Shown here: piece after piece, positions 7,451 through 16,286 of the stretch
Numbering within the stretch: the stretch's first letter is position 1
Layout of the letters: every line of letters starts with the position of its first letter
DNA from: Melastoma dodecandrum
Taxonomy: Eukaryota > Streptophyta > Magnoliopsida > Myrtales > Melastomataceae
Direction of reading: 5' to 3'
Length of the DNA stretch: 64,000 bases
Assembly (NCBI GenBank): GCA_029817715.1
Contig: JARUPY010000398.1
Coordinates: 1,054,001 to 1,118,000, forward strand
Notes under the pieces: model-generated
Databases searched by the model: none
Told to the model about the DNA's origin: nothing
What the model saw: the letters and a program-made list of their open reading frames with translations, nothing else
Translations under genes and position numbers: made by a program

Positions 7451-8850
7451 TGGACTGCGACCTCTTCGTCATCGGCGCCGGCTCCGGGGGCACCCGTGCC
7501 GCGCGCGTCGCCGCCCAACACGGCGCCAAGGTGATGATCGCGGAGGAGTTTCGCATCGGCGGGACCTGCGTCATCCGCGGATGCGTGCCGAAGAAGCTGA
7601 TGGTCTACGCGAGCCGCTTCGCGGACGCGTTCGAAGACGCCGCGGGCTTCGGCTGGAGCGTGCCGAAGCCGAGCTTCGATTGGCGCCGCTTCGTCGCCGC
7701 CAAAGAGAAGGAGATCTCGCGCCTCTCCGACATCTATGTCGCCAATCTCGAGAAGGCCGGCGTCGAGATCGTCCGCGAGCGCGCGATCCTAGAGGATGCG
7801 ACGCATGTGCGCCTCGCCAGCGGCCGCATCGTGTCGGCCGGCAAGATCCTCGTCGCGACCGGTGGCCATCCGGTGCTGCCGTCGTCCGTGCCGGGACACG
7901 AGCTTGCCGTTAGCTCCAACGACATCTTCGACTTGGCCGAATTCCCCCGCCGCCTCGTCGTGGTCGGCGGCGGCTACATCGGGGTCGAATTCGCGTCCGT
8001 CTTCGCGCGTCTCGGGTCGCGCGTCGCGCTCGTCAATCGCGCCAATACGATCCTGCGCGCCTTCGACGAGGACATGCAGGCGGGCGTCGTCGACGCGCTG
8101 CGCAAGCACGGCGTCGCGTTCCACTTCGACAGCATGCTGTCGCGCATCGAGAAGGCCGGCTCGGGGCTGAACGTCACGCTCAACGACGGTTCGCAGATCG
8201 ACTGCGACCAGGTGCTGATCGCGACCGGGCGGCTTCCGAACACGAAGGGGCTCGGGCTCGATGCCGCGGGCGTCGAGCTCGGATCGCGTGGCGAGATCTG
8301 CGTCGATGCGCGCTCGCGCAGCAGCGTGGCCTCGATCTATGCCGTCGGCGATGTCACCGATCGCGTGGCGCTGACGCCGGTCGCGATCCGGGAAGGGCAG
8401 GCCTTCGCCGATCATGTCTTCGGCAAGCTGGACGTCACGGCGGACCACGCGCAGATCCCGACGGCGGTCTTCACGACGCCGGAGATCGGCACGGTCGGTC
8501 TCACCGAGGCGGACGCGAAGCACCAATATACCTGCGTCGACATCTATGCGGCGAGCTTCCGTCCGATGAAGGCGACCCTGTCGGGACGCGACGAGAAGAC
8601 GGTGATGAAGATCATCGTCGACGGGCGGAGCGACGAGGTGCTCGGCGTGCATATCCTCGGCGAGGATGCGGGCGAATTGGCGCAGGTGCTCGGCATCGCG
8701 GTGCGGATGGGCGCGACGAAGGCCGATTTCGACGCGACCTGCGCGCTCCATCCAACGGCGGCGGAGGAGCTGGTGACGATGCGCACGCGCCGCACGCGTC
8801 ACGAGCGCATCCCGGAAGGCGCCGGCCCGGGCATGGCCGACGCCGACTGA
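7450..8850 (+). CDS. gor: Glutathione-disulfide reductase
   Basis: 466 residues. A flavoprotein disulfide reductase: FAD-binding GAGSGGTRAAR near the N-terminus, redox-active CysxxxxCys in GGTCVIRGCVPKK (about residues 38-50), NAD(P)-binding VVGGGYIGVEFASVF, FAD motif IYAVGDVTDR and the C-terminal HPTAAEELVTMRT carrying the catalytic His. This pattern fits glutathione reductase rather than dihydrolipoamide dehydrogenase. It uses NADPH to reduce glutathione disulfide in the cytoplasm. Start at ATG 7450, overlapping the stop of the DUF2059 gene. Confidence 0.92.
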   Translation: MDCDLFVIGAGSGGTRAARVAAQHGAKVMIAEEFRIGGTCVIRGCVPKKLMVYASRFADAFEDAAGFGWSVPKPSFDWRRFVAAKEKEISRLSDIYVANLEKAGVEIVRERAILEDATHVRLASGRIVSAGKILVATGGHPVLPSSVPGHELAVSSNDIFDLAEFPRRLVVVGGGYIGVEFASVFARLGSRVALVNRANTILRAFDEDMQAGVVDALRKHGVAFHFDSMLSRIEKAGSGLNVTLNDGSQIDCDQVLIATGRLPNTKGLGLDAAGVELGSRGEICVDARSRSSVASIYAVGDVTDRVALTPVAIREGQAFADHVFGKLDVTADHAQIPTAVFTTPEIGTVGLTEADAKHQYTCVDIYAASFRPMKATLSGRDEKTVMKIIVDGRSDEVLGVHILGEDAGELAQVLGIAVRMGATKADFDATCALHPTAAEELVTMRTRRTRHERIPEGAGPGMADAD

Positions 8851-8857
8851 GTGATGG

Positions 8858-9121
8858 TCAGAGCGTCGGCGCGGAGGCGCGCGTCGCGAGGTGATAGACG
8901 AACAGGATGATGACGGCGCCGATGACGCCGCTCAGCAGGCTGACGCCTTCGCCGCTCGTCGCCCATCCGAGCTTCACGGCGAGGAAATTCGCCAGCAGCG
9001 ACCCGACGATGCCAAGCACGGTCGTCAAGATGAAGCCGGTCGGCTCGTTGGGGCCGGGCATGATGAAGCGGGCAATCAGCCCCGCCACGAACCCGACGAT
9101 GATGATCCAGAGATAATGCAT
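8858..9121 (-). CDS. GlsB/YeaQ/YmgE family membrane protein
   Basis: 87 residues, almost entirely membrane-embedded: three TM segments (about residues 3-20, 29-50 and 58-78) rich in Gly. The sequence MHYLWIIIVGFVAGLIAR and the GFILTTVLGIVGS segment are typical of the transglycosylase-associated/GlsB-YeaQ family, small inner-membrane proteins linked to general stress. The frame is open far upstream, but the family start is the ATG at 9121. Convergent with gor, with only 7 bp between stop codons. Confidence 0.88.
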   Translation of the reverse strand: MHYLWIIIVGFVAGLIARFIMPGPNEPTGFILTTVLGIVGSLLANFLAVKLGWATSGEGVSLLSGVIGAVIILFVYHLATRASAPTL

Positions 9122-9192
9122 GCCGGCAACTCCCCATCGCTGCCCAAAAGCAACGCATCGGCTGTGCCGCAGTTGCAGCAAGCTGAGCCGTT

Positions 9193-11616
9193 TTAGCCGA
9201 ATTCGACGATTCGGCGATCGTTGAGCGCCTGGATCCGCCCGCGGGGCGGCGCCGACGCGCCCGTCGCCACCAGGGCGAGGCGGCGGGCATGTCCCGGCGC
9301 GATGTGCAGCCAATTGTCGGAGGGTCGATAGCCCTCGACGTCGATGCGTACGGATTGCGCAAGGCGCGTGCTCGCCACGTCCAGCATCCATGCTCCGTCC
9401 TCGCGGTAGAGCTGCGCGGTGAGGCCGGCGTCGATGAGCGCGTGGCCGTGCCCCAGCGGGAAATGAAAGGCGTCCGCGAGGACGTCGCCCGTGGCGGGAT
9501 CGGCCAGCCGGGCGATGGTGACGTCGTGCGACGGCTCGCCGAACCGATAGGAATAGGTCGTGTCGAAGAAGCCGCCCCACAGCGTCGTGGCGGCCAGCCC
9601 GACCGTGGAGCGCGGCGCAAGCGTCAGGTCGCTGACCGTCTGCATGACGACCGTCGTGCCCTCGCGCAAGCAGACAAGCGACAGCCGGACGGGGCGGGGA
9701 TGCGCGGCCTCGTTGATCAGCGTCACCTTCAAGCCGTTGAGGTTCTCGTCCGTCAGGACGACGGTGACGGGCCGTGCCGCGCGCTTCAGCCCCCAATAGG
9801 CCGCCTTCGGCGCCTGGCGCGCATCGAGGACGCCCCAGCCGGCGCCATCGAAGAGATCGCGCAGGAACCAGACCAGCGCGCCGCGCGTCTGCGACCCCTC
9901 GCGCCGCCACTCGGCGTAGGTGGCCTCGATGACTTCGGCGCTGGTCGCGCGGGCGAAGGCGAGGAAGCGGTCGGGATCCTCGCGCCGCAGCGCGGCGACA
10001 TCGATGCCATAGAGTATCTGCGTATAATGGTTGCGGATGCCCTCGAAGGCCCAGCTCGCGGCGACGTCATGCGCGAAGCGCTCGGTGAAGTCGGGGTGCA
10101 CGATCGCGGGGGCGTCCGGCTCCAGCGCGAACGGAGCGACATCGGGCACGTTCGCGAAGCCGAGGCTCTCGGCCGAAAAGCGGACATTCGCGCGTCGCGC
10201 CTCCTCGATCGGGCGCCGATGCGCGCTGACCCCGTAGTAATGGCTGATTCCTTCGTCGGCAGTGAAAGGCATGGCGCCGCCCCACGGCGAATGCGCGGTG
10301 TAAGGTACGTCCGGCCGCAGCTCGGCGACGATCGCCGGCAGCAGCTCGTCGAAGATCGCGTTGGACCAGAGCGGCGCGGGCATGCCCAGCATGGCCGCCT
10401 GCTGCGCCACCTCGCTGGCACCGCAGAGGACCGCGAGAGAGGGGTTCGCCTGCCGGCGTATGAGGAATTGGCGGGCTTCGGCATCCACCGAAGCGCGGAA
10501 TGCCGGATCGGAGGTCGGATAGTCGAAGTTGGAGAAGGCGAAATCCTGCCAGACGAGCAGACCCAGCTCGTCACAGAGGGCGTAGCACGCATCGCCTTCG
10601 TAGCCCATCGTGCCGCCGATGCGGAGCATGTTCATGCCGGCCTCGCGCGCCAGCGTCAGCAGCGGCAGGTAGGCCTCGCGCGAGAAGGGCAGGGCCACGA
10701 GGTCGACGCTCGTCCAGCAGGCGCCGCGGCAGAACACCGGCACGTCGTTGACGACGAGGCCGAAGCCCTTGCCGTCCGCCTCGCGATCGACCTCGACAGT
10801 GCGAAATCCGATCGAGCCGATCGCGAAGGTTTGCTCACCGACCATGACGCAGACTGGGTAGAGCGCCGGCGTCCCGTGCGTGTGCGGCCACCAGATGTCC
10901 GGGGACGGGACCTCGACGCGGCCCCAATACGAGCCGTCCGGCTGCTCGACGAGCACGAAGTCGATCGTGCCGCAGCGCGCGGTGATCCAGCCCTCGGGTT
11001 TCGTCGCGAACCGCAGCGTGACGTCGAGCAGACCGTCGCCCTCGCGGTCGAGGCGCGCCGTGAGCCGATGGTCGAGGATCCGCTGGGCCGACGGCACGAG
11101 CGCGAGGCCGCGCGTCGGCCCGACGGCGTGGACGGGCGGGCCCCAGCCGGGGATATGCCCCAGAAGAAGCGTGCGCGCGAACCGCAGAGACGGCGGCCGC
11201 ACGAGGCGTGGACGCCAGCGCGCCCGGCCTTTCTTCGTCGCGAGCCATGCATCGAGCGAGCGAAATGCGATCGACAGCGTGTGAGCGCCCGCGAGCGTCA
11301 GCGGGATCTCGTGGCGCAGGAACATGTTTTCGGACGCGAGCATCAGCGTGTCGTCGAGGTAGACTTCGGCGATGGTCGCAAGGCCATCGGCTTCGATGAG
11401 GGCCTCGCCGGTGCCCTCGACGGAGGCGCGATACCAGACGTCGAGCGCATCGAACGCGACATCGTCGTCCGGCGTCCAACGACCGGCGGCTTGCAGGGCG
11501 CCCCCGAGCGTTCCCGGCACGATCGCCGGAAGCCACTCCGCGCGATCGTCAAGATCGGCCGGGCGCGTCGCGGCACCGGGCGCCGTGCGCGTGAGCTGCC
11601 AGGGACCGAGGATCAT
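9193..11616 (-). CDS. GH2 / beta-mannosidase-like protein of the carrier-protein operon
   Basis: 807 residues with GH2 architecture: an N-terminal jelly-roll sugar-binding domain (about 1-180), an immunoglobulin-like domain (about 180-280), a TIM barrel (about 285-600) and C-terminal beta domains. The acid/base position reads CGASE (Glu402) where typical family members have Asn-Glu, so the conserved Asn is Ser here; the nucleophile candidate is Glu483 in FSAESLG. No signal peptide, so it probably acts in the cytoplasm. It is the last gene of the operon with the aminoacyl carrier-protein ligase, which suggests a glycan or glycoside substrate in that pathway. Catalytic activity is uncertain because of the Asn loss. 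Confidence 0.8.
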   Translation of the reverse strand: MILGPWQLTRTAPGAATRPADLDDRAEWLPAIVPGTLGGALQAAGRWTPDDDVAFDALDVWYRASVEGTGEALIEADGLATIAEVYLDDTLMLASENMFLRHEIPLTLAGAHTLSIAFRSLDAWLATKKGRARWRPRLVRPPSLRFARTLLLGHIPGWGPPVHAVGPTRGLALVPSAQRILDHRLTARLDREGDGLLDVTLRFATKPEGWITARCGTIDFVLVEQPDGSYWGRVEVPSPDIWWPHTHGTPALYPVCVMVGEQTFAIGSIGFRTVEVDREADGKGFGLVVNDVPVFCRGACWTSVDLVALPFSREAYLPLLTLAREAGMNMLRIGGTMGYEGDACYALCDELGLLVWQDFAFSNFDYPTSDPAFRASVDAEARQFLIRRQANPSLAVLCGASEVAQQAAMLGMPAPLWSNAIFDELLPAIVAELRPDVPYTAHSPWGGAMPFTADEGISHYYGVSAHRRPIEEARRANVRFSAESLGFANVPDVAPFALEPDAPAIVHPDFTERFAHDVAASWAFEGIRNHYTQILYGIDVAALRREDPDRFLAFARATSAEVIEATYAEWRREGSQTRGALVWFLRDLFDGAGWGVLDARQAPKAAYWGLKRAARPVTVVLTDENLNGLKVTLINEAAHPRPVRLSLVCLREGTTVVMQTVSDLTLAPRSTVGLAATTLWGGFFDTTYSYRFGEPSHDVTIARLADPATGDVLADAFHFPLGHGHALIDAGLTAQLYREDGAWMLDVASTRLAQSVRIDVEGYRPSDNWLHIAPGHARRLALVATGASAPPRGRIQALNDRRIVEFG

Positions 11617-11646
11617 GCGCCGGCGCGCTCGCCGGTCGGTGCCAGC

Positions 11647-12615
11647 CTAGATGGCCGCGAGACTGTCGAAGAGCCGATCGTAATGGCCGATGAGAGGGTC
11701 AAGGCTCGTCTCGATCGTGTCGAAGCGGCGGCGGGCGACGGCGCGGGCGAGCTGGAACTGAAACGCCTTCGCGCCGCTCGACAGAGCCTTGCACGATTCG
11801 ATGGCCGACTGAAGCTTCGCCCACCCGGCTCCCATCTCGTCGAGCCACGCGAGGTGGGAGCCGAGAAGCTCGAAATTCATGCCGAGCTGGCGCGCGGTGT
11901 TGAACGCGTATTTGTGCATGAAGGCGTTGGGCCGTTCGGCGGCCGTCATCACCTGCTCCCGCACGTGGGCGCGGTAGGCCTCGACCGGGTTGCGCGCCGG
12001 CCGCCGTGCGACGTGCCGGCGCAGGATGCGCAACGAGGTCGGCGCGTCGAGCCGCTTGCGGCGGTCGAATTTGACGAATTCCGCATAGGGAAAGAGGCCG
12101 CTCGGCGGCGTGGCGAGGAGCGCGTCGTAATTCTCGCGTGCGAGCGCGTAGAAGCCGGGCCCGTGGAAATAGTCGAGTTCATGCCGCGTCGGGTCGATGC
12201 GATTGACGGCGATCGTCGTCTTCGTGTGCTCTAGGCCGTAGGACACGCCGCGCGTGTCAGGTAGGTGAAAGGCGTCGACTTCGAGCAAGACCATGCGGCC
12301 GCGGCTCGTCTGCTCGACGATATGCGTCTCCAACGTGTCGTAGATCGCGAGCTCCTGAACCTCGAGCCCGAACTGCTCCTGGAGGTCTTCGAGCGGGAAT
12401 TTGGAGAAGGTGAAGTGATCGCCTTCGAAATCCTGCGCGACGGTGAAGCCGAGGGCTGCCGTCGCATCCTCACCGAGCGCGTTGAGGATCTCGATCCACA
12501 CGTCGATGTAGCAATTGGTCTCCGGCCAGTCCCGCGACGGCGCGTGCAGGCGATGCGCGACGTAGCGTTCCGGAGCCAACGATGGGAGGACGGCGATGGG
12601 AGCCTTGGCCAGCAT
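11647..12615 (-). CDS. DUF1839 protein; predicted papain-like aminoacyl transferase
   Basis: 322 residues, starting 2 nt after the ligase stop (12618). DUF1839 has no established function. The N-terminal half reads like a papain-like fold: Cys35 in TNCYIDVWIEILNALG, then a GRMVLLEVDAFHLPDTRG segment (Asp114), then His130 in LEHTKTTIAVNRID with Asp141. This order matches the Cys, 'LP' loop and His layout that I know from BtrH, which moves an acyl group from an acyl carrier protein to an aminoglycoside. I infer that it transfers the aminoacyl group from the carrier protein encoded in the same operon. A structural or scaffolding role remains possible. Confidence 0.85.
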   Translation of the reverse strand: MLAKAPIAVLPSLAPERYVAHRLHAPSRDWPETNCYIDVWIEILNALGEDATAALGFTVAQDFEGDHFTFSKFPLEDLQEQFGLEVQELAIYDTLETHIVEQTSRGRMVLLEVDAFHLPDTRGVSYGLEHTKTTIAVNRIDPTRHELDYFHGPGFYALARENYDALLATPPSGLFPYAEFVKFDRRKRLDAPTSLRILRRHVARRPARNPVEAYRAHVREQVMTAAERPNAFMHKYAFNTARQLGMNFELLGSHLAWLDEMGAGWAKLQSAIESCKALSSGAKAFQFQLARAVARRRFDTIETSLDPLIGHYDRLFDSLAAI

Positions 12616-12617
12616 GC

Positions 12618-13529
12618 CTAGCCCCACAACGCCCGGCGGACCGCGCCGGGCCAGAGATCGACATCGAGACCATGCGTCTTGAAGAGCGCGAGCGCGAGGC
12701 GCTCCATGCCGAAGCCGACGCAGGCGGTATGCGCGATGCTGCCGTCGGCGAGCCGCAGCTCCCAGCCGGACCCGAAATGGTCCTGATGGTAGTTGAACGA
12801 GATGCACGCCGTCGGCTTCTTGCCGTCGTTGATCGGAATCAAGAGCTCGAACTTCAGCTCCTGATCGCGCTGGCTCGCCTTCAGCATGCGCGCGGCGCGG
12901 CCGAAGAAGGGATCGTTGGCGACATCGATCTCGTGCGGCAGCTCCAGGATCTCGATCAGCTTCGGTGCCGTCTCCAGCCATTGCGCGCGGAAGGCCTGGA
13001 CCTGCTCCGGCGTGCCGATGCGCACGTATTCGCGCTGGCGGAACATCTGCATCCGGTCCGGGTCCGTCGAGGGCTCGTGGCGGAAGCAATAGGAGTAGAT
13101 ATCGTAGATCCCGCCCTGCGGCGGCAGGGCGCCCCGCCGCGCGACGACGGGATAGAGCGGGTAGCAGGCCGCCGGCGAGAGCGTGAGATCCGTCGACGCC
13201 TGCGCGTCGGTCCAGTCGAGATCGGCATGCATGCGCTCGATCTGGGACGCATGCTCCTTGTCGTCGCCGCGAAAGCTATGGATCGTCCCGGCCATATCGG
13301 GGAAGTTCTTGAAGTAGCCGGAGCGCTCGAAATCTCGCTTGGCGAGCCCCGGGGGGAAGCGCAGCACTTCGGGTTCGGCGTCGGCGCCGAAGCGCGTGAT
13401 GAGCGCCGTGAAGCGCTCGATGACGTCCTCGAAGATGCCGCTCCGGCCGTACATCCCCTCGACGCCCATATCGAATAGGAGACCTTTGGAGAGCAGCGAG
13501 TCACGAAAGTCCGAGCAGGCGATGCACAT
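12618..13529 (-). CDS. Amino acid:[acyl-carrier-protein] ligase
   Basis: 303 residues, a truncated class II synthetase homologous to the catalytic core of atypical (methanogen-type) seryl-tRNA synthetase and lacking a tRNA-binding domain. Class II motif 2 is in FRQREYVRIG and motif 3 in CVGFGMERLAL. The three zinc ligands known for the Bradyrhizobium enzyme (Cys, Glu, Cys) fall at Cys122, Glu167 and Cys270 with the same spacing. Characterised members activate glycine or alanine with ATP and load it onto the phosphopantetheine arm of a dedicated carrier protein. That carrier is the first gene of this operon. The amino acid used here cannot be read from sequence alone. Confidence 0.93.
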   Translation of the reverse strand: MCIACSDFRDSLLSKGLLFDMGVEGMYGRSGIFEDVIERFTALITRFGADAEPEVLRFPPGLAKRDFERSGYFKNFPDMAGTIHSFRGDDKEHASQIERMHADLDWTDAQASTDLTLSPAACYPLYPVVARRGALPPQGGIYDIYSYCFRHEPSTDPDRMQMFRQREYVRIGTPEQVQAFRAQWLETAPKLIEILELPHEIDVANDPFFGRAARMLKASQRDQELKFELLIPINDGKKPTACISFNYHQDHFGSGWELRLADGSIAHTACVGFGMERLALALFKTHGLDVDLWPGAVRRALWG

Positions 13530-13553
13530 GGCGATGTGGTCCTGGAAGCGGGA

Positions 13554-14738
13554 TCAGGCGACGAGGTGGGCGTCGAGGCGATGCATGAGCAGCATCGTCG
13601 AGACGTTTCCGAAGATCCGATCGTTGTTGATCATGATCTGCGCTGAGAGGATGTCGCGATATTGCCGGCCGATCGAGAACGGCGTGTCGTTCTTGAAGCC
13701 GTGGATCCCACAAACGATCATCGCCTTGTTGACGATCTCGATCGCGGTTTGAGAGGTCGCAACCTTGATGTTGTTCATCGCGACCGCGAAGCCCATCGAG
13801 GTCAACTCGTCGTTCGATGCCTGCGCCTGCTCGAAGCGGTGCAGTCCGTCGCGCGTCATCGACTTCATCATCTGGAGCTGGCTCGCCGCTTCTGCGACGC
13901 GGATGGCGCCGGGCGGCGTCTCGTTCGGCCTTTTGCGGGCGTCGGCGCGCACGAAGGCCTGCGCTTTGTGAACCGCGGACAGCGCGATGCCATACCAGAG
14001 GGAGGCCCAGAGCAGGTGGGAGGTCGCGAGCATCGAGCGCGAGGCGATTTCGGCGAAGGGCTTCGGCAGGATATGCGTCGCGGGGCCGCGCGCGACGAGA
14101 CGGTAGCCCTCCGAGCACGTGCCGCGCATCCCCATCGTGTCCCACGGCGTGGTGCGTTCGAGCGTGCAATCGTCCTTCATCACGGCGACAAGCACTTGAT
14201 CGGACGGCGGCGAGCTCGGCTCGCGGCGAGCCGTCGCAAGGATCGCATCGGCATCCGCGGCGTAGGAGATGACGGAGGCGTTCTTCTCGAGGCGATAGGT
14301 GTCGCCGTCGCGCTCGACGGCGCAGAGCGAGGTTCGCAGGTCGCCCCCGACGCCGGCTTCGGACGTGGCCGAGGCGAGCAGCAGTTGCTCTTCGGCGACG
14401 CGCCGCAGCAGCACGCGATGCCACTCGCTGGTGTCCGCGCTGAGCAGCAGCGAGGAGATCTGGATCTGGTGCATCGCATAGACCATCGCCGCGGAGGCGC
14501 AGTGCTGCCCGATGAGCGAGCAGATCTCGGCGATGTCCGACAGGCGGGCGCCTTCGCCGCCGAGGTCGACCGGCAGCATGGCCCCGAGAAGGCGGCGCTG
14601 CTTCATGGCGGCGATCGCCTCGCGCGGGAAGCGCCCGTCGCGATCCACCTCGACCGCGAAGGTCGCGGCCACGGCGGCGGCTTCCGCGCCGCGATCGATG
14701 AGGGTCGTCCCGCTGCCGGACGCGCCGAGCGCGGTCAC
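13554..14738 (-). CDS. Acyl-CoA-dehydrogenase-like flavoprotein of the carrier-protein operon
   Basis: 394 residues with the acyl-CoA dehydrogenase fold (N-terminal helical, middle beta and C-terminal helical domains). The flavin-contact region is around LLLASATSEAGVGGD. Near the C-terminus, where the catalytic Glu of classical members sits in a YEGT motif, this protein reads IMINNDRIFGN, so the usual base is absent. It starts 1 nt after the carrier-protein stop. Family members that oxidise aminoacyl groups on carrier proteins are known (prolyl-carrier dehydrogenases), so I infer that the substrate is an aminoacyl-carrier thioester. Its real reaction is unknown. Confidence 0.85.
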   Translation of the reverse strand: MTALGASGSGTTLIDRGAEAAAVAATFAVEVDRDGRFPREAIAAMKQRRLLGAMLPVDLGGEGARLSDIAEICSLIGQHCASAAMVYAMHQIQISSLLLSADTSEWHRVLLRRVAEEQLLLASATSEAGVGGDLRTSLCAVERDGDTYRLEKNASVISYAADADAILATARREPSSPPSDQVLVAVMKDDCTLERTTPWDTMGMRGTCSEGYRLVARGPATHILPKPFAEIASRSMLATSHLLWASLWYGIALSAVHKAQAFVRADARKRPNETPPGAIRVAEAASQLQMMKSMTRDGLHRFEQAQASNDELTSMGFAVAMNNIKVATSQTAIEIVNKAMIVCGIHGFKNDTPFSIGRQYRDILSAQIMINNDRIFGNVSTMLLMHRLDAHLVA

Positions 14739-14739
14739 G

Positions 14740-14985
14740 TCAGGCGGCCTTGGCGCTGAGGTCGTGCAGGCAGCCGGCGATGGCGTTCACGCTGGCGAAG
14801 CTGCGCCGGTTGAGCATCTGCTCGGGGAACTCGATGTCGAACGTGTCCTCGAGCGCGAGCATGAGCTGCACGGCCGCGAACGACGTCAAGCCGGCCGCGT
14901 AGAGGTCCTGGTCGTTGTCGAGCGTGTCGACGGAAACGGGAAGACGGCCGTGTTCGGAAATAAGGGCGCGAATGGTGTCGAGCAT
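14740..14985 (-). CDS. Dedicated aminoacyl carrier protein (ACP-like)
   Basis: 81 residues, a four-helix acyl-carrier-type protein. The phosphopantetheine attachment Ser is Ser35 in AAGLTSFAAVQLML, where the usual DSL is replaced by LTS. This matches the carrier proteins that partner amino acid:carrier-protein ligases. It heads the operon: carrier, flavoprotein, ligase, DUF1839, GH2. The ATG at 14985 is preceded on the minus strand by GGAGG (14990-14994), and an upstream AT-richer stretch at about 15030-15130 should hold the promoter. Confidence 0.93.
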   Translation of the reverse strand: MLDTIRALISEHGRLPVSVDTLDNDQDLYAAGLTSFAAVQLMLALEDTFDIEFPEQMLNRRSFASVNAIAGCLHDLSAKAA

Positions 14986-15134
14986 GAGAGCCTCCGTGCG
15001 CCAACGAAAGCGCTCTCAGGTGCTACCGATCAAGTAACGACTGCCGTTTGCGTCAATGTTTATGCGTTCATGGTACCTGAATGTTCAATCAGGAACTGCT
15101 AGCTGTGTTGAGGCGCGTTAACCTTACAGATTGA

Positions 15135-16229
15135 TTACTCGATCACGATGCGCGGCGGGGTGCGCGTGCGTGCCCCTTCAAGGGTTTCGCGGACCCGCGC
15201 GGCGAGCGCGGCATAGACCTCGCCGGCCGCGCTCTGCGCCGCCACCGCCGCCGTCGGGCGGCCGGAATCGGCCTGCTCGCGGATCTGCAGCGCGAGCGGG
15301 ATCTCGCCGAGGAACGGCACGCCCATGCGGTCCGCTTCGTGGCGGGCCCCGCCGTGCGCGAAGATGTCGGAGCGCCCGTTGCAATGGGGGCAGACGAAGT
15401 AGCTCATGTTCTCGATGATGCCGAGGATCGGCACGTTGGTCTTCTGAAACATGGCGATGGCCCGGCGTGCGTCGATCAGCGAAAGGTCCTGCGGCGTCGA
15501 GACGATGATGGCGCCGCGCAGCGGCACACGCTGTGCCATGGTGAGCTGCGCGTCGCCGGTACCAGGCGGCATGTCGACCACGAGGCAGTCGAGCTCCACC
15601 CAGTCGACCTCGCGCAAAAGCTGCGTGATCGCGGACATGACCATGGGACCGCGCCAAACCATGGCCTCCTCATCTCCGACAAGAAAGCCGATCGACATCG
15701 CCTTGACCCCGAAAGCGTTTATCGGCTTCAGCATCTTGTTCTCGATCTCGGGCTTTTCGGCTAGACCCAGCAATCGAGGCAGCGAGGGGCCGTAGACGTC
15801 GGCGTCGAGGATGCCGATCTTCCAGCCGCTGCGTGCCAGGGCGATGGCGAGGTTGACGGCGGTCGTCGACTTGCCGACGCCACCCTTTCCGGACGCCACG
15901 GCGACGATGCGGGCGATACCGGGGATCGCGAGGTTGCGGTCGGGCGCCGGGCGCTGCGCGGCCCGGGGCGGGGCACCTCCGACGGGGCGCTCGGCCGTCA
16001 GGCTGATGATGGCGCTGCCGACGCCGGTGACGCCTTTGACCGCTTTCTCGACCTCGGCGCGCATCGCCTCCATGGCCTCCGCCTTCTGCGGGTCGCCGGT
16101 GAGCGCGAGATAGACCTTGTCGCCGCGGATCGTCAGGCCGGCAATGCCGTTCGTGCGCGAGACCGACGTGCGCCCGTCGGGGCCTGCGATGGTCCGCAGC
16201 GCGTCGAGGACGTCCTTCTCGCTCACCAT
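15135..16229 (-). CDS. apbC: Mrp/NBP35-family Fe-S cluster carrier ATPase
   Basis: 364 residues. An N-terminal DUF59/MIP18-like domain (about 1-90) is followed by a P-loop ATPase with the deviant Walker A SGKGGVGKST (about residues 114-123) and Walker B VVDMPPGTGD. The CPHC motif in FVCPHCNGRSD is the CxxC that bridges a [4Fe-4S] cluster between subunits. Mrp/ApbC proteins carry and transfer Fe-S clusters. Monocistronic here, divergent from the periplasmic binding protein gene. Confidence 0.93.
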   Translation of the reverse strand: MVSEKDVLDALRTIAGPDGRTSVSRTNGIAGLTIRGDKVYLALTGDPQKAEAMEAMRAEVEKAVKGVTGVGSAIISLTAERPVGGAPPRAAQRPAPDRNLAIPGIARIVAVASGKGGVGKSTTAVNLAIALARSGWKIGILDADVYGPSLPRLLGLAEKPEIENKMLKPINAFGVKAMSIGFLVGDEEAMVWRGPMVMSAITQLLREVDWVELDCLVVDMPPGTGDAQLTMAQRVPLRGAIIVSTPQDLSLIDARRAIAMFQKTNVPILGIIENMSYFVCPHCNGRSDIFAHGGARHEADRMGVPFLGEIPLALQIREQADSGRPTAAVAAQSAAGEVYAALAARVRETLEGARTRTPPRIVIE

Positions 16230-16286
16230 GAGTCTCGCATCTCCGCCCGAAAAAGCCCGAACGGCTCATATAATGAGGCGACTTGC

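Noticed and set aside
9289..12234. A 981-codon open frame on the plus strand opposite the GH2 and DUF1839 genes
   Set aside because: It is antisense to two well-supported family members, is Arg/Asp/Gly-rich with no domain, and is the kind of open frame that high GC creates.
15060..15100. Palindrome-like stretch upstream of the carrier-protein operon
   Set aside because: Only short arms (TGAA/TTCA) fit; too weak to call an operator.
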